64,000 nt of DNA from NCBI RefSeq assembly GCF_900111295.1, contig NZ_FOGT01000009.1:119640-183639 (forward strand), given 5' to 3'. Below, in pieces: positions 18,291 through 30,726 of this stretch. The translations under genes were made by a program, and so were the position numbers. The stretch comes from Salipaludibacillus aurantiacus (lineage in GTDB: Bacteria > Bacillota > Bacilli > Bacillales > Salisediminibacteriaceae). How positions within the stretch are numbered: position 1 is the stretch's first letter; every line of letters begins with the position of its first letter. The notes beneath the pieces were generated by a model. The model did no database searches and was not told where the DNA came from. It saw only the letters and a list, made by a program, of their open reading frames with translations.

Positions 18291-19583
18291 TTATTTAATA
18301 AAGCCTTTGTAGGATCGTTTAATTAATTGACTCTCAATTTGTTTCATCGTGTCCAGTGCCACACCAACAACGATCAATAAACCGGTGCCTCCTATTTGAA
18401 CAGCTGGAGGAAGTCCAGCCACTTCTGTAAAGAAGACTGGTATGGTTGATACTGTTGCCAGGAACAGAGCTCCGACGAATGTCAAACGATAAAGGATTCG
18501 AGTAATATATACTTGTGTTGTCTTACCGGGACGGATTCCAGGAATGTAACCACCCTGTTTTTTCAGGTTATCCGCCATTTGCTCAGGATTCACCTGAACG
18601 AATGTATAGAAATACGTAAACCCGATGATTAGCGCCGCGTAAACAACAAGTCCAAACGGCTGCGTATAATCAAAGTTACGAGTAACCCAACCAGCTATCG
18701 CACTCTCATCTCCAAAGAATCCTGCCACTGTGGGCGGGAAAATAAACAGAGACATCGCAAAGATAACTGGAATAACCCCGGCTGAGTTCACCTTTAACGG
18801 CAAGTGAGTCGATTGACCTCCTTGCGGCTTCCCAGCAACCAATCGCTTGGCGTATTGAACAGGAATCTTTCTAAGGGCCTGTTGTACAAAAATAACTCCG
18901 ACGACGATCGCTAAAAGTGCCAAGAGAAGTAACAATACGGTTACAATGTTAATAAACAAGGCATCTCCTGCGTCTTCGAATTGAGTTACATAAATTTGAT
19001 TAACTCCATTCGGAATCCCAGCAGCAATCCCGGCAAAAATCATAATCGATATCCCGTTACCGACTCCGTTTGCTGTTACCTGTTCACCTAACCAGAGCAG
19101 GAAGGCTGTTCCCGCGGTTAAAGTTAAAGCAATCAGCAAATAAGTAGTCATATTTGGGTTAGGTACAAGGCCTTCAAAAATGTTATTGAAACCAATAGAC
19201 ATTCCTAAGGCTTGAATAAACGCGATTACAATCGTTCCGTATCTTGTTACTTGGGCCAGCTTTTTACGACCTGCTTCGCCTTGTTTCGACCACTCAGCGA
19301 ACTTAGGGACTACATCCATCCGTAACAACTGAACGATAATGGATGCAGTAATGTACGGCATAATCCCTGTCGCAAAAATAGAGAAGTTTTCAAGAGCTCC
19401 TCCGCCAAAGGTATTCAGAAAACCAAAGGCGTTCATTTCTCCACCAAAATCCAATATATCAGCGTTTACTCCCGGAGCCGGGATATGGGCACCGATACGG
19501 AAGACGATTAACATCGCTAAGGTGAATAATATTTTGTTTCGTAAATCACCAACACGAAAAATATTGGAGATTGTCTGGAACAT
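18291..19583 (-). CDS. secY: Preprotein translocase subunit SecY
   Basis: 430 residues with ten predicted membrane spans; forms the protein-conducting channel with SecE (45797) and SecG. Conserved segments include the plug region and GRPGKTTQVYITRIL-like cytoplasmic loop (IPGIRPGKTTQVYITRI). Its ATG overlaps the rplO stop by one base (TAATG), linking expression to the spc operon. Confidence 0.98.
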   Translation of the reverse strand: MFQTISNIFRVGDLRNKILFTLAMLIVFRIGAHIPAPGVNADILDFGGEMNAFGFLNTFGGGALENFSIFATGIMPYITASIIVQLLRMDVVPKFAEWSKQGEAGRKKLAQVTRYGTIVIAFIQALGMSIGFNNIFEGLVPNPNMTTYLLIALTLTAGTAFLLWLGEQVTANGVGNGISIMIFAGIAAGIPNGVNQIYVTQFEDAGDALFINIVTVLLLLLALLAIVVGVIFVQQALRKIPVQYAKRLVAGKPQGGQSTHLPLKVNSAGVIPVIFAMSLFIFPPTVAGFFGDESAIAGWVTRNFDYTQPFGLVVYAALIIGFTYFYTFVQVNPEQMADNLKKQGGYIPGIRPGKTTQVYITRILYRLTFVGALFLATVSTIPVFFTEVAGLPPAVQIGGTGLLIVVGVALDTMKQIESQLIKRSYKGFIK

Positions 19584-20023
19584 TAAATCACCTCAGTCGT
19601 TCCGCCAGCGGCTTCAATCGCTTCCTTTGAAGATCCTGAGAATTTATGAGCTTTTACTGTAAGCTTACGGTCAAGAGTCCCGTTACCAAGAATCTTAATT
19701 CCGTCTTTTTCGTTCTTGACTACACCTGATTCTACAAGTAGTTCAGGTGTAACTTCTGTACCCTCTTCGAAACGGTTTAGCGTTTCAAGGTTTACGATGG
19801 CGTAAGTTGTACGGTTAGGGTTTTTAAATCCGCGTTTTGGTAAACGGCGGAAAATAGGCATTTGTCCACCTTCAAACCCTGGGCGTACTCCTCCACCAGA
19901 ACGGGCGTTTTGACCTTTGTGACCTTTACCGGCAGTTTTACCATTACCAGTAGCAATCCCGCGGCCTTTACGCTTACGTTCTTTACGTGATCCTTCAGAA
20001 GGTTGTAATTCGTGAAGTTGCAT
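19583..20023 (-). CDS. rplO: 50S ribosomal protein L15
   Basis: 146 residues; glycine/arginine-rich N-terminus ([20 protein letters not shown]) threads into 23S rRNA, followed by a globular C-terminal half. Usual length and position between rpmD and secY. Confidence 0.98.
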   Translation of the reverse strand: MQLHELQPSEGSRKERKRKGRGIATGNGKTAGKGHKGQNARSGGGVRPGFEGGQMPIFRRLPKRGFKNPNRTTYAIVNLETLNRFEEGTEVTPELLVESGVVKNEKDGIKILGNGTLDRKLTVKAHKFSGSSKEAIEAAGGTTEVI

Positions 20024-20050
20024 GTTGACACCTCCTCAACTGTTTATCAA

Positions 20051-20239
20051 TTAAGCTTCGATTTCTTTCACACTGATAAGGTGGGAAACTTTGTTTACCA
20101 TTCCTCGCATTGCTTCGTTATCCTCTTGCACGACAGTGTGATTGACTTTACGAAGACCTAAAGTCTTCACAGTCACACGCTGATCTTCAGGGCGTCCGAT
20201 CAGGCTTCGTTTGAGGGTAATTTCCAGTTTTTTTGCCAT
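20051..20239 (-). CDS. rpmD: 50S ribosomal protein L30
   Basis: 62 residues, the short bacterial form: [20 protein letters not shown] with the [12 protein letters not shown] core. Between rpsE and rplO. Confidence 0.97.
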   Translation of the reverse strand: MAKKLEITLKRSLIGRPEDQRVTVKTLGLRKVNHTVVQEDNEAMRGMVNKVSHLISVKEIEA

Positions 20240-20253
20240 GCCAAAATCCCTCC

Positions 20254-20751
20254 TTAACCTAGCAACTCTTCTACAGATTTGCCGCGTAGTTTTGCAACAT
20301 CTTCTGGACTCTTCAAGCTTTCAAGCCCTTGAATTGTCGCACGTACCATGTTAATAGGGTTATTTGACCCTAAGGATTTAGACAGGATGTCACCTACACC
20401 AGCTAACTCAAGTACCGCACGGACAGGTCCGCCTGCGATAACTCCGGTACCTTCAGAGGCCGGCTTAAGCAGCACACTGCCTGCACCAAACTCACCAGTG
20501 ATCTGGTGTGGAATTGTAGTTCCTTGAATTGGTACGCGAATTAAGTTTTTCTTACCGTCTTCGATAGCTTTTCGAATAGCTTCAGGCACTTCTAGTGCTT
20601 TACCCATTCCAAAACCAACGTGTCCGTTTTTATCACCAACGACAACGAGTGCGGCGAAGCGGAAACGACGTCCACCTTTAACAACCTTCGCTACACGGTT
20701 GACCGTTACGACTCTTTCTTCAATTTCCAATTTAGTTGGATCGATACGCAA
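20254..20751 (-). CDS. rpsE: 30S ribosomal protein S5
   Basis: 165 residues, starting at a TTG (20751) with GGAGGG upstream. The double-stranded RNA-binding-type N-domain ([20 protein letters not shown]) and the C-terminal [19 protein letters not shown] region are intact. Needed for 30S assembly and accuracy. Confidence 0.97.
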   Translation of the reverse strand: MRIDPTKLEIEERVVTVNRVAKVVKGGRRFRFAALVVVGDKNGHVGFGMGKALEVPEAIRKAIEDGKKNLIRVPIQGTTIPHQITGEFGAGSVLLKPASEGTGVIAGGPVRAVLELAGVGDILSKSLGSNNPINMVRATIQGLESLKSPEDVAKLRGKSVEELLG

Positions 20752-20776
20752 TGAATTTCCCTCCTTTTAGCCTTGA

Positions 20777-21139
20777 TTAAAACTTAAGACCTGCTTCACG
20801 TGCAGCGTCTGCAAGTTCTTGTACACGACCGTGGTAGAGGTAACCGCCACGATCAAATACTACGGATTCATGACCTTTTTCAAGGGCACGCTTTGCTACA
20901 AGTTCGCCAACTTGACGAGCTGCTTCTTTGTTCCCGCCGTTTTCAATGTCGAGTTCTTTATCTAAGCTTGAAGCACCTGCTACAGTAACGCCTGCTACGT
21001 CATCAATGAGCTGTGCGTAAATGTGCTTATTAGAACGGAAAACATTTAAGCGGGGACGTTCGGCAGTTCCAGTGATCGAACGACGAACGTGGGCGTGTCT
21101 TTTCTTACGTACCGCGTTCTTGTCAGTCTTCGAGATCAT
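20777..21139 (-). CDS. rplR: 50S ribosomal protein L18
   Basis: 120 residues; basic N-terminus ([19 protein letters not shown]) then the 5S rRNA-binding fold ending [19 protein letters not shown]. Central protuberance protein. Confidence 0.98.
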   Translation of the reverse strand: MISKTDKNAVRKKRHAHVRRSITGTAERPRLNVFRSNKHIYAQLIDDVAGVTVAGASSLDKELDIENGGNKEAARQVGELVAKRALEKGHESVVFDRGGYLYHGRVQELADAAREAGLKF

Positions 21140-21172
21140 TGAACGTCATTCCTTTCTTTCCGTTATTAGGGA

Positions 21173-21709
21173 TTATTTCCCTGTCTTACCTTCCTTACGT
21201 CGTACATATTCGCCTGCATAACGAACACCTTTACCTTTGTAAGGTTCAGGTCTTCTTGTAGAACGAATATTTGAGGCAAGTGCTCCAACACGTTCTTTAT
21301 CGATACCTTTAACGATAATTTCTGTATTAGAAGGTACTTCAATTTCAAGTCCGTTGTCTGCTACAAACTCTACAGGGTGAGAAAGACCTACGTTTAAGAC
21401 TACTTTGTTGCCAGTCTTTTGCGCACGGTAACCAACCCCTACTAGTTCAAGCTTCTTTTCAAAGCCTTTCGTTACGCCTTCAATCATGTTGTTGATCATG
21501 CTGCGTGTTGTACCATGAAGGGAACGGTGCTCTTTATGATCAGAAGGACGCGCAACAGTGATCGTGTTGTCTTCCTGATTTACGATCATATCGTGGTGAA
21601 TTTCGCGCTGAAGTTCACCTTTTGGTCCTTTTACAGTAATAGTTGTATTGTCGATTTTCACTTCTACTCCGGAAGGAACCTCAACTGGTTTTAAACCAAC
21701 TCGAGACAT
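21173..21709 (-). CDS. rplF: 50S ribosomal protein L6
   Basis: 178 residues with two repeated L6 domains; [22 protein letters not shown] is the conserved end. Near the GTPase-associated centre. Confidence 0.98.
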   Translation of the reverse strand: MSRVGLKPVEVPSGVEVKIDNTTITVKGPKGELQREIHHDMIVNQEDNTITVARPSDHKEHRSLHGTTRSMINNMIEGVTKGFEKKLELVGVGYRAQKTGNKVVLNVGLSHPVEFVADNGLEIEVPSNTEIIVKGIDKERVGALASNIRSTRRPEPYKGKGVRYAGEYVRRKEGKTGK

Positions 21710-21740
21710 GCCTTACACCTCCATTCTGTTACGTACTTTA

Positions 21741-22139
21741 TTACCAAACGTAAGCGAGTACTTCTCCGCCTACTTTTTGTTGACGAGCTTCTTTATCAGT
21801 GATAACGCCTGTTGATGAAGAAATAATCGCGATTCCCAGTCCGCCAAGTACTCGTGGCAGTTCATCTGACTTAGCATAAACGCGTAAGCCCGGCTTACTG
21901 ATTTTCTTAAGTCCGGTGATAACTTTTTCGTTATTGGCACCATACTTAAGGAAAATACGAAGGATACCTTGTTTGCTATCCTCAATGTATTCATAATCGC
22001 GAATGAAACCTTCGCGCTTTAAAATGTCAGCAACTTCTCGCTTGATTGTTGAAGCTGGAAGCTCCAAACTTGTGTGTCGAACTGTATTCGCATTGCGAAT
22101 ACGAGTTAGCATATCAGCAATTGGATCTGTCATGACCAT
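21741..22139 (-). CDS. rpsH: 30S ribosomal protein S8
   Basis: 132 residues, [20 protein letters not shown] with the 16S rRNA-binding C-terminal motif [18 protein letters not shown] ([20 protein letters not shown]). In other bacteria S8 regulates the spc operon; no such site was identified here. Confidence 0.98.
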   Translation of the reverse strand: MVMTDPIADMLTRIRNANTVRHTSLELPASTIKREVADILKREGFIRDYEYIEDSKQGILRIFLKYGANNEKVITGLKKISKPGLRVYAKSDELPRVLGGLGIAIISSSTGVITDKEARQQKVGGEVLAYVW

Positions 22140-22166
22140 CGTATTTACCTCCTTCCCTAAACGGAA

Positions 22167-22921
<755 letters not shown>

Positions 22922-22950
22922 TGAGTTGACCTCCTTTCAGCCACTGGCGC

Positions 22951-23277
22951 TTACTTATCTAAAGACTCGCCAGATTTTTTCGCGATTCTAACTTTCTTTC
23001 CATTTTCTTCTTTATATCCAACGCGTGTTGGTTCACCCGTTTTTGGATCAATTGGCATCACGTTTGAGACGTGGACAGGCGCTTCTTGATTCAAAATTCC
23101 ACCTTGTGGATTTGATTGGGACGGCTTAGCATGTTTTTTCACCATATTTACGCCTTCCACAAGCACACGGTTTTGGTTCGGGTATGCTTCAAGAATTTTA
23201 CCTTCTTTGCCTTTGTCTTTTCCAGAGATGACTTTGACGTTATCTCCTTGCTTGACGTGCAATTTCGGTTGAGACAT
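22951..23277 (-). CDS. rplX: 50S ribosomal protein L24
   Basis: 108 residues with the KOW motif near the start ([20 protein letters not shown]). Assembly initiator at the 5' end of 23S rRNA. Confidence 0.97.
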   Translation of the reverse strand: MSQPKLHVKQGDNVKVISGKDKGKEGKILEAYPNQNRVLVEGVNMVKKHAKPSQSNPQGGILNQEAPVHVSNVMPIDPKTGEPTRVGYKEENGKKVRIAKKSGESLDK

Positions 23278-23325
23278 GAGGGCACCTCCTCTTAAGACGA
23301 ATATTTCCGTTCATATGATTTATCA

Positions 23326-23694
23326 TTAAAGAACTTCAGGAGCTAAAGAAACGATCTTCATAAATTGATTCTCACGTAATTCACGTGCAACCGGTCCGAA
23401 GATACGTGTTCCTCGCGGGCTCTTATCGTCACGGACGATCACCGCTGCGTTTTCGTCAAACTTAATGTAAGATCCGTCTTGACGGCGAGCACCGCTCTTT
23501 GAACGAACGATTACCGCACGGACTACTTCACCTTTCTTGACAACGCCACCAGGTGTTGCTTGCTTTACAGAACAGACAATTACGTCTCCAATGTTAGCTA
23601 CTTTACGTCCGGATCCTCCAAGAACTTTAATACATTGCACTTCACGTGCTCCTGAGTTATCGGCAACTTTTAATCGGCTTTCTTGCTGAATCAT
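23326..23694 (-). CDS. rplN: 50S ribosomal protein L14
   Basis: 122 residues, exactly usual length; starts [19 protein letters not shown] and has [15 protein letters not shown]. Subunit-interface protein. Confidence 0.98.
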   Translation of the reverse strand: MIQQESRLKVADNSGAREVQCIKVLGGSGRKVANIGDVIVCSVKQATPGGVVKKGEVVRAVIVRSKSGARRQDGSYIKFDENAAVIVRDDKSPRGTRIFGPVARELRENQFMKIVSLAPEVL

Positions 23695-23740
23695 TGACTT
23701 CTTTACCTCCCTTCAGGTAAGCAAAACATAAACTTTTAAG

Positions 23741-24004
23741 TTAAACGATGATAGATTCCTCTACGATTTCTACGAGACGGAAACGCTTATCCTTGGATAA
23801 TGGCTTAGTTTCCATGATTCGTACAACGTCACCATTTTTGGCTGAGTTATTTTCATCATGCGCTTTTAACTTTTTAGAGTATTTTACACGCTTTCCATAG
23901 AGCGAGTGCATTTTATACGTTTCGACAACAACTGTGATGGTTTTGTCCATCTTGTCAGATGTTACGCGACCAACATAGCTTTTGCGGTTGTTACGTTCTT
24001 CCAC
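23741..24004 (-). CDS. rpsQ: 30S ribosomal protein S17
   Basis: 87 residues, OB-fold with [18 protein letters not shown] and [10 protein letters not shown]. Primary 16S rRNA-binding protein. Confidence 0.98.
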   Translation of the reverse strand: MEERNNRKSYVGRVTSDKMDKTITVVVETYKMHSLYGKRVKYSKKLKAHDENNSAKNGDVVRIMETKPLSKDKRFRLVEIVEESIIV

Positions 24005-24025
24005 TGTGCAAACCTCCTCTCAGGA

Positions 24026-24229
24026 CTATTCGTTCGTGATACCGAGTTCTCGTTCACGTAAAACTGTTTTTGCACGGGCAATTGATTTTTTCACTTCGCG
24101 AATACGGGCTGGATTATCAAGCTGTCCAGTCGCAAGCTGAAAGCGAAGGTTAAATAGTTCTTCTTTCAAAGACTTGGATTTTTGTTCGATTTCTGCAGTG
24201 GTAAGGTTGCGAATCTCATTAGCTCTCAT
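24026..24229 (-). CDS. rpmC: 50S ribosomal protein L29
   Basis: 67 residues from the ATG at 24229 ([17 protein letters not shown]). The gene overlaps the end of rplP by 11 nt. Two-helix hairpin at the exit tunnel and trigger-factor docking site. Confidence 0.96.
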   Translation of the reverse strand: MRANEIRNLTTAEIEQKSKSLKEELFNLRFQLATGQLDNPARIREVKKSIARAKTVLRERELGITNE

Positions 24230-24653
24230 TTGCGTCACCACCCACTTCTTCACGTTTTACAAATTTAGTTTTAATCGGCAGCTTGTGAGAAGCAAGACGT
24301 AGTGCTTCACGAGCTACTTCTTCGGATACCCCAGCTATTTCAAACATAATTTTCCCTGGCTTAACAACTGCCACCCAGCCTTCAGGCGCCCCTTTACCGG
24401 AACCCATTCGAACTTCTAAAGGTTTTGATGTATAAGGCTTATCCGGGAAAATTTTAATCCATACTTTACCTCCACGCTTCATATAACGTGTCATGGCAAT
24501 ACGTGCAGATTCAATTTGTCGGTTAGTGATCCAGGAAGCTTCAAGAGCTTGCAAACCATATTCACCGAATGTTACTTCTTTTCCGCCTTTCGCACGGCCG
24601 CGCATTTTCCCACGGTGTTCACGACGGAATTTAACACGTTTAGGCATTAGCAT
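24219..24653 (-). CDS. rplP: 50S ribosomal protein L16
   Basis: 144 residues beginning [19 protein letters not shown]. Contains [20 protein letters not shown]. Organises the A-site region of the 50S subunit. Confidence 0.98.
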   Translation of the reverse strand: MLMPKRVKFRREHRGKMRGRAKGGKEVTFGEYGLQALEASWITNRQIESARIAMTRYMKRGGKVWIKIFPDKPYTSKPLEVRMGSGKGAPEGWVAVVKPGKIMFEIAGVSEEVAREALRLASHKLPIKTKFVKREEVGGDANES

Positions 24654-24655
24654 GA

Positions 24656-25315
24656 TTAATTTCCTCCTTCCTCTTCATTCGTTCCTTTCGTTGGAAGGAC
24701 CTCACCTTTGTAAATCCACACTTTAACACCGAGCTTACCGTAAGTTGTATCTGCTTCTGCAGTTCCGTACGCTATGTCAGCTCTTAAAGTGTGTAGAGGA
24801 ACAGTTCCTTCGCTGTATGATTCAGAACGAGCAATATCGGCACCGCCAAGACGACCAGAAACTTCTGTTCTAATCCCAAGTGCGCCTGCACGCATCGTAC
24901 GTTGAATAGATTGTTTCATCGCACGACGGAATGAAATACGATTTTCTAATTGACGAGCAATGTTTTCAGCAACAAGTCTGGAATCAAGATCTGGTTTCTT
25001 GACTTCATTGATGTTGATGTGTACACGCTTGCCGGTTAATTGATTTAGAGCTTTACGTAATGCTTCTACTTCAGAACCACCTTTACCAATAACCATTCCT
25101 GGCTTGGCAGTGTAAATCGTTACGTTCACACGGTTAGCCGCGCGCTCGATTTCAATTGTGGAGACTGAAGCTTCACTAAGACGCTTCTCCAGGTATTCAC
25201 GAATTTTGATATCTTCGTGAAGCAGGTCAGCATAATCTTTATCAGCGTACCATTTTGACTCCCAGTCGCGAATAACGCCGACACGAAGTCCATTAGGATT
25301 TACTTTTTGACCCAC
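24656..25315 (-). CDS. rpsC: 30S ribosomal protein S3
   Basis: 219 residues with a KH type II domain ([15 protein letters not shown] near 75-90) and an S3 C-terminal domain ([12 protein letters not shown]). Part of the mRNA entry gate and helicase. Confidence 0.98.
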   Translation of the reverse strand: MGQKVNPNGLRVGVIRDWESKWYADKDYADLLHEDIKIREYLEKRLSEASVSTIEIERAANRVNVTIYTAKPGMVIGKGGSEVEALRKALNQLTGKRVHININEVKKPDLDSRLVAENIARQLENRISFRRAMKQSIQRTMRAGALGIRTEVSGRLGGADIARSESYSEGTVPLHTLRADIAYGTAEADTTYGKLGVKVWIYKGEVLPTKGTNEEEGGN

Positions 25316-25317
25316 AC

Positions 25318-25659
25318 TTATCCCTCCTTCTTTTCTGTAAGAACGACCGTTATATGGCTCGTACGTTTGTTGATTCGGCTCGCACGTCCCATTGCACGTG
25401 GGCGGAATCTTTTTAGTGTAATACCTTCATCTACATATGCCTGGCTGACAACTAAGTTGTCAGGTTCCATTTCATAGTTATGCTCTGCGTTCGCAATGGC
25501 TGAGTTAAGAAGCTTCTCGATTACAGGAGATGCTTTTTTTGGTGTCAGACGTAAAATTGAGATTGCTTCACCAATTTCTTTACCACGAATTAAGTCTGCG
25601 ACTAAGCGAACTTTGCGAGGAGCAATACGCACTTGTTTTGCAACTGCTTTTGCTTCCAT
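25318..25659 (-). CDS. rplV: 50S ribosomal protein L22
   Basis: 113 residues, with [17 protein letters not shown] and the tunnel-lining loop [13 protein letters not shown]. Macrolide contacts lie in this loop; no deletion is seen. Confidence 0.98.
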   Translation of the reverse strand: MEAKAVAKQVRIAPRKVRLVADLIRGKEIGEAISILRLTPKKASPVIEKLLNSAIANAEHNYEMEPDNLVVSQAYVDEGITLKRFRPRAMGRASRINKRTSHITVVLTEKKEG

Positions 25660-25680
25660 GAATAGTACCTCCCCTCTTTA

Positions 25681-25956
25681 TTAACGTCGTGTTTTCTTAT
25701 CGTCTGAAGCATGGCCTTTGTACGTTCTGCTTGGTGCAAACTCACCAAGTTTGTGTCCTACCATATCTTCTGAAATATATACTGGTACATGCTTACGTCC
25801 GTCATATACCGCGATTGTGTGACCAATGAATTGTGGGAAAATTGTTGAACGACGGGACCAAGTCTTAATGACTCGCTTGTTGTCATCATCCATCGCTTCT
25901 ACTTTCTTCATTAAATGATCATCGACAAAAGGTCCTTTTTTCAAGCTGCGACCCAT
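25681..25956 (-). CDS. rpsS: 30S ribosomal protein S19
   Basis: 91 residues: [19 protein letters not shown] and [16 protein letters not shown]. In the 30S head near the decoding tRNA. Confidence 0.98.
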   Translation of the reverse strand: MGRSLKKGPFVDDHLMKKVEAMDDDNKRVIKTWSRRSTIFPQFIGHTIAVYDGRKHVPVYISEDMVGHKLGEFAPSRTYKGHASDDKKTRR

Positions 25957-26016
25957 AATGGTACCTCCCTTCGTGATTGACCTACGGTTCCACCTGAGAA
26001 CCGTAGAACAACCCCG

Positions 26017-26847
26017 TTATTTTTTGCGACGACGCACAATATATTTATCCGTGTCTTTGTTTTTCTTACGAGTCTTATATCCAAGAGTTGGTTTACCCCA
26101 TGGAGACATCGGTGATTTAAGACCGATTGGCGCACGTCCTTCACCACCACCGTGAGGGTGATCTACAGGGTTCATAACAGAACCGCGGACTGTAGGGCGC
26201 TTGCCTAACCAGCGTGAGCGGCCGGCTTTACCGATGTTTACAAGCTCATGTTCTACGTTACCAACCTGGCCGACTGTCGCACGGCAAGTTGCAAGAATCA
26301 GACGAGTTTCACCTGAACGGAGTCTGACAAGAACATAGTCTCCTTCTTTACCCAGCACTTGTGCTTCAGCTCCTGCAGAACGGACAAGCTGTCCGCCTTT
26401 TCCTGGACGAAGCTCAATGTTGTGGATAACAGTACCAACTGGAATATCTCTTAATTGAAGAGCATTACCAACTTTGATGTCGGCATCTTTTCCAGACATG
26501 ATTTCCATACCAACTTTAAGATTTTTAGGAGCAAGGATATAACGCTTTTCTCCATCTGCATAGTTGATAAGTGCGATGTTCGCAGAACGGTTTGGATCGT
26601 ATTCGATCGTAGCAACGCGCCCTGGAATTCCATCTTTGTCACGCTTAAAGTCAATAATTCGGTATTGACGCTTGTGACCGCCGCCTTGGTGGCGAACTGT
26701 TAATCTGCCTTGGTTATTTCGACCGCCGCGCTTGTGTAATGGAGCTAGCAATGATTTTTCCGGCTTATCTGTTGTAAGGTCCTGAAAATCAAGAGTAGTC
26801 ATTCCGCGACGACCGTTAGTGGTCGGTTTGTACTTTTTAATAGCCAT
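26017..26847 (-). CDS. rplB: 50S ribosomal protein L2
   Basis: 276 residues; the conserved [14 protein letters not shown] segment near the peptidyl-transferase centre is intact. Core assembly protein of the 50S. Confidence 0.98.
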   Translation of the reverse strand: MAIKKYKPTTNGRRGMTTLDFQDLTTDKPEKSLLAPLHKRGGRNNQGRLTVRHQGGGHKRQYRIIDFKRDKDGIPGRVATIEYDPNRSANIALINYADGEKRYILAPKNLKVGMEIMSGKDADIKVGNALQLRDIPVGTVIHNIELRPGKGGQLVRSAGAEAQVLGKEGDYVLVRLRSGETRLILATCRATVGQVGNVEHELVNIGKAGRSRWLGKRPTVRGSVMNPVDHPHGGGEGRAPIGLKSPMSPWGKPTLGYKTRKKNKDTDKYIVRRRKK

Positions 26848-26879
26848 CAGAGTTTCCCTCCTTCTCTATAGATTATTGT

Positions 26880-27170
26880 TTACGCACCTTCAAAGAATTC
26901 TAGTTCTTTGCTGTCCGCTGAAAGTTCAACAATGGCTTTTTTGCGCTTGCGAGTATAGCCTGTATAACGTCCGAAACGCTTAAACTTCCCTTTGTAGTTC
27001 ATCGTATTTACGTTAACTACTGTTACGCCGAAAATTTCTTCCACAGCGTCTTTGATCTGTGATTTATTCGCACGAGGATCTACCTCAAACGTATATTTCT
27101 TATCAACCATTAAGTCCGCTGAGCGTTCTGTAATGATGGGGCGCTTAATAATATCTCTTACGTCTGCCAT
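26880..27170 (-). CDS. rplW: 50S ribosomal protein L23
   Basis: 96 residues. [16 protein letters not shown] and the [13 protein letters not shown] segment ([15 protein letters not shown]). Docking site for SRP and trigger factor at the exit. Its ATG overlaps the rplD stop by one base. Confidence 0.97.
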   Translation of the reverse strand: MADVRDIIKRPIITERSADLMVDKKYTFEVDPRANKSQIKDAVEEIFGVTVVNVNTMNYKGKFKRFGRYTGYTRKRKKAIVELSADSKELEFFEGA

Positions 27171-27793
27171 TATGCAAGCACCTCCTCTACTTGTTTCACA
27201 GCATCCTGGGTAATGATGAGCTTCTCATGGTTAAGAAGATCGAGAACATTAACTCCATCTGCTGTTACAAATTTTACTCCCGGAAGGTTACGTACAGATA
27301 ATGCAACAGCATCGTTGTAATCGTTGGAAACAACAAGTGCTTTTGTATCTGCTGTTAATCCGGCAAGAATTTGTTTCATTTCCTTAGTCTTTGGTGCTTC
27401 AAGGCTCAATCCTTCCACTACGCGAATATTTTCCTCATTCACTTTGGAAGAAAGAGCAGATCTTAAAGCTAAACGACGTTGTTTCTTAGGCATCTTATAT
27501 CCGTAGCTGCGCGGTGAAGGTCCGAATGTTACTCCACCACCAACCCAGATAGGCGAACGGATAGTTCCGTGACGGGCACGGCCTGTTCCTTTTTGTCTCC
27601 AAGGCTTGCGTCCGCCGCCGCGAACGTCTGAACGGCCTTTTGTAGAATGTGTACCTTGACGTTGAGATGCTTGCTGCATCACAACTGCGTCGTATAGAAC
27701 ACTTTCATTAGGCTCTATACCGAAAACGTTGTCTGAAAGTTCAATATCGCCAACTTGTGAGCCAGTCTGGTTATATAGTGTAACTTTTGGCAT
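27170..27793 (-). CDS. rplD: 50S ribosomal protein L4
   Basis: 207 residues; the extended loop [19 protein letters not shown] lines the peptide tunnel. In E. coli L4 controls its operon, in Bacillus not established. Confidence 0.98.
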   Translation of the reverse strand: MPKVTLYNQTGSQVGDIELSDNVFGIEPNESVLYDAVVMQQASQRQGTHSTKGRSDVRGGGRKPWRQKGTGRARHGTIRSPIWVGGGVTFGPSPRSYGYKMPKKQRRLALRSALSSKVNEENIRVVEGLSLEAPKTKEMKQILAGLTADTKALVVSNDYNDAVALSVRNLPGVKFVTADGVNVLDLLNHEKLIITQDAVKQVEEVLA

Positions 27794-27819
27794 CTGGGCT
27801 CCTCCTTTCCTTTACAAAA

Positions 27820-28452
27820 TTACTCAGCAGCTTTAATTGCTGATGTGACAGTCACGTAGCTTTTCTTCGCTCCAGGAATATTCCCTTTAACAAGAAGAAT
27901 ATTACGTTCTGTATCTACTTTTACGATCTCAAGATTCTGGATAGTCACTTGCTCTCCACCCATACGTCCAGGAAGCAACTTACCTGGTCTTACGTGGTTT
28001 GGATCAACAGGACCCATTGAACCAGGGCGACGGTGATAACGGGAACCGTGAGTCATCGGTCCGCGGGACTGGTTATGACGCTTAATTGCACCAGCAAACC
28101 CTTTACCTTTTGATGTACCGGTTACGTCTACCGTATCTCCTTCAGCAAATGTATCAACTTTGACTTCCTGACCAACCTCGTAATCCGCTGCACTTACATT
28201 GCGGAATTCTTTAATGAAGCGCTTAGGGGCAGTATTTGCTTTTTGAGCATGACCCTTTGCAGGTTTGTTTTGACGATTTTCCTTCTCGTCTGCAAAACCT
28301 AGCTGGATCGCTTCGTATCCTTCACCTTCTGCAGTTTTTCTTTGAAGAACTACGTTAGGTTCAGCTTGAATAACAGTTACAGGAACTGCTTCTCCAGTTT
28401 CAGAGAAAATTTGGGTCATACCTAATTTTCTACCTAAGATTCCTTTGGCCAT
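27820..28452 (-). CDS. rplC: 50S ribosomal protein L3
   Basis: 210 residues; [13 protein letters not shown] and the central loop [17 protein letters not shown]. Linezolid/tiamulin-related loop appears normal. Confidence 0.98.
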   Translation of the reverse strand: MAKGILGRKLGMTQIFSETGEAVPVTVIQAEPNVVLQRKTAEGEGYEAIQLGFADEKENRQNKPAKGHAQKANTAPKRFIKEFRNVSAADYEVGQEVKVDTFAEGDTVDVTGTSKGKGFAGAIKRHNQSRGPMTHGSRYHRRPGSMGPVDPNHVRPGKLLPGRMGGEQVTIQNLEIVKVDTERNILLVKGNIPGAKKSYVTVTSAIKAAE

Positions 28453-28490
28453 TCGTCACACCTCCTATTATTTCTTTTCATATTTTAAAA

Positions 28491-28889
<399 letters not shown>

Positions 28890-28934
28890 TCAGCAACCTT
28901 TCGGATCTGTGCCTGTCAGTGACCAACATTAAAC

Positions 28935-28963
28935 ATTATACAAGAATGAAAATGCGTATGCAA
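28935..28963 (-). promoter_or_regulatory. SigA promoter P1 of the S10 operon
   Basis: TTGCAT (28963-28958), 17-nt spacer, consensus TATAAT (28940-28935), followed by a ~130-nt leader to rpsJ with a CACCC...GGGTG hairpin around 28860-28890. Confidence 0.85.
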
Positions 28964-29002
28964 GGATTTTTTTAAAAAATCTCTTCCGGCCACACTTTGA
29001 AT

Positions 29003-29031
29003 ATTATACTAGGTTGATTAATGAATTTCAA
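29003..29031 (-). promoter_or_regulatory. SigA promoter P2 of the S10 operon
   Basis: TTGAAA (29031-29026), 17-nt spacer, consensus TATAAT (29008-29003). With P1 it forms a tandem pair 68 nt apart. Confidence 0.8.
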
Positions 29032-29040
29032 GGAGTGACA

Positions 29041-29350
29041 GAAAGTGATTTTTTACCAGCCTTTCTGTAAAGTCACAAGTCTATACTTTATGAACGAAAT
29101 TGTTTTGGTTTTAGCCCCAATCTCTGGCTTCGTCTATTATGCAGAGCTCTTCCTTTCAGGGTGAACGTTTAAGTTACCTGGCCGCGAGGCACTGTTTATG
29201 TTATTTTCAGCAGGGCTTTACTGCCCGGTCTTCCCAGCGATCATTAAATAGACAGCTTTATTTTGTTCTATTATCTCCAGCGGGTTTCTTCTATTATATA
29301 AGCCGCCCTTTTTCCATCCTGTAAATTTGTCTGCGACAGATCTGCAATGA
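29041..29350. other. Gap between the S10 promoters and the tuf terminator
   Basis: About 310 nt with no convincing gene. Short open frames here have no ribosome site. It may hold upstream promoter elements; no repeat or RNA motif was recognised. Confidence 0.4.
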
Positions 29351-29352
29351 AC

Positions 29353-29395
29353 GCAAAAAACCGGCAGGCAGACTTACGTCCACCTTGCCGGTTTA
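29353..29395 (-). terminator. Intrinsic terminator after tuf
   Basis: Stem AAACCGGCAAGG / CCTGCCGGTTT and a run of Ts on the minus strand, just past the tuf stop codon. Confidence 0.9.
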
Positions 29396-29418
29396 TTATA
29401 GTTAACTGGTAACTCGTA

Positions 29419-30609
29419 TTACTTAGTGATTGTTGCTACAACACCAGCGCCTACAGTACGTCCACCCTCACGGATAGAGAATTTAGTACCTTCTTCGATA
29501 GCGATTGGTGAAATTAGCTCAACGTCCATTTCAACGTTGTCCCCAGGCATAACCATTTCTACACCTTCAGGAAGTTGAACAACACCAGTTACGTCCGTAG
29601 TACGGAAGTAGAACTGTGGACGGTAGTTAGTGAAGAATGGAGTGTGACGTCCACCCTCTTCTTTTGATAGAACGTATACTTCAGCTTTGAACCTAGTGTG
29701 TGGAGTGATTGAACCTGGCTTCGCAAGAACTTGGCCACGGTTGATGTCTTCACGGGATACACCACGTAGAAGGGCACCAATGTTGTCACCAGCTTCTGCA
29801 TAGTCAAGAAGCTTACGGAACATCTCAACACCAGTTACTGTAGTCTTTTTAGAGTCTTCTTCAAGACCGATGATTTCTACTTCATCACCAACGTTAAGCT
29901 GTCCACGCTCAACACGTCCTGTAGCAACAGTACCACGGCCAGTGATTGAGAATACGTCCTCAACTGGCATCATGAATGGCTTGTCTTTGTCACGGTCAGG
30001 AGTTGGGATGTAGTCATCCACTTGCTGCATTAGATCAAGGATCGCTTGCTCGTGGTCTGCATCTCCTTCAAGAGCTTTAAGAGCAGAACCTTTAACAACT
30101 GGAATGTCGTCGCCAGGGAAGTCGTACTCAGAAAGAAGGTCACGCACTTCCATTTCTACTAATTCAAGAAGCTCTTCGTCGTCTACCTGGTCAGTTTTGT
30201 TAAGGAATACCACGATTGAAGGTACACCAACCTGACGGGAAAGTAGAATGTGCTCACGAGTTTGCGGCATTGGGCCGTCAGCAGCAGATACTACAAGGAT
30301 AGCTCCGTCCATTTGCGCAGCACCAGTGATCATGTTTTTAACATAGTCAGCGTGCCCTGGGCAGTCAACGTGTGCATAGTGACGAGTATCTGTTTCGTAC
30401 TCAACGTGTGCAGTTGAGATAGTAATTCCACGCTCACGCTCTTCAGGCGCTCCGTCGATTTGGTCATATGCCATCGCAGAACCTTTACCTGATTTTTTGT
30501 GAAGCACGTGAGTGATAGCTGCAGTTAAAGTAGTTTTACCGTGGTCAACGTGTCCAATTGTACCAATATTGGCATGCGTTTTGGAACGATCAAATTTTTC
30601 TTTTGCCAT
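29419..30609 (-). CDS. tuf: Elongation factor Tu
   Basis: 396 residues. GTPase that delivers aminoacyl-tRNA to the ribosome. G1 GHVDHGKT (~19-26), G3 DCPGHADY and G4 [10 protein letters not shown] are visible, followed by beta domains 2 and 3. The G4 region reads NKTDQ where many homologues have NKCDM, a conservative change. Last gene of the rpsL-rpsG-fusA-tuf transcript. Confidence 0.98.
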   Translation of the reverse strand: MAKEKFDRSKTHANIGTIGHVDHGKTTLTAAITHVLHKKSGKGSAMAYDQIDGAPEERERGITISTAHVEYETDTRHYAHVDCPGHADYVKNMITGAAQMDGAILVVSAADGPMPQTREHILLSRQVGVPSIVVFLNKTDQVDDEELLELVEMEVRDLLSEYDFPGDDIPVVKGSALKALEGDADHEQAILDLMQQVDDYIPTPDRDKDKPFMMPVEDVFSITGRGTVATGRVERGQLNVGDEVEIIGLEEDSKKTTVTGVEMFRKLLDYAEAGDNIGALLRGVSREDINRGQVLAKPGSITPHTRFKAEVYVLSKEEGGRHTPFFTNYRPQFYFRTTDVTGVVQLPEGVEMVMPGDNVEMDVELISPIAIEEGTKFSIREGGRTVGAGVVATITK

Positions 30610-30726
30610 GATCGAAATCCTCCTTAATGTTTATAAAAGTTTTTATTTTTAGGAGAAAGATGAAAGATTTAACTCTGTCACCTTTCTAAGCTTACAACAA
30701 AATTTTTGCCGGCACAATCTTTCTTC

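Noticed and set aside
29139..29324. 61-residue plus-strand frame in the tuf-rpsJ gap
   Set aside because: No ribosome site, no recognisable protein and no neighbour support.
29419..30609. NKTDQ in the EF-Tu G4 motif as a resistance change
   Set aside because: The NKxD motif is intact and the difference is plausible natural variation; no resistance residue could be assigned.
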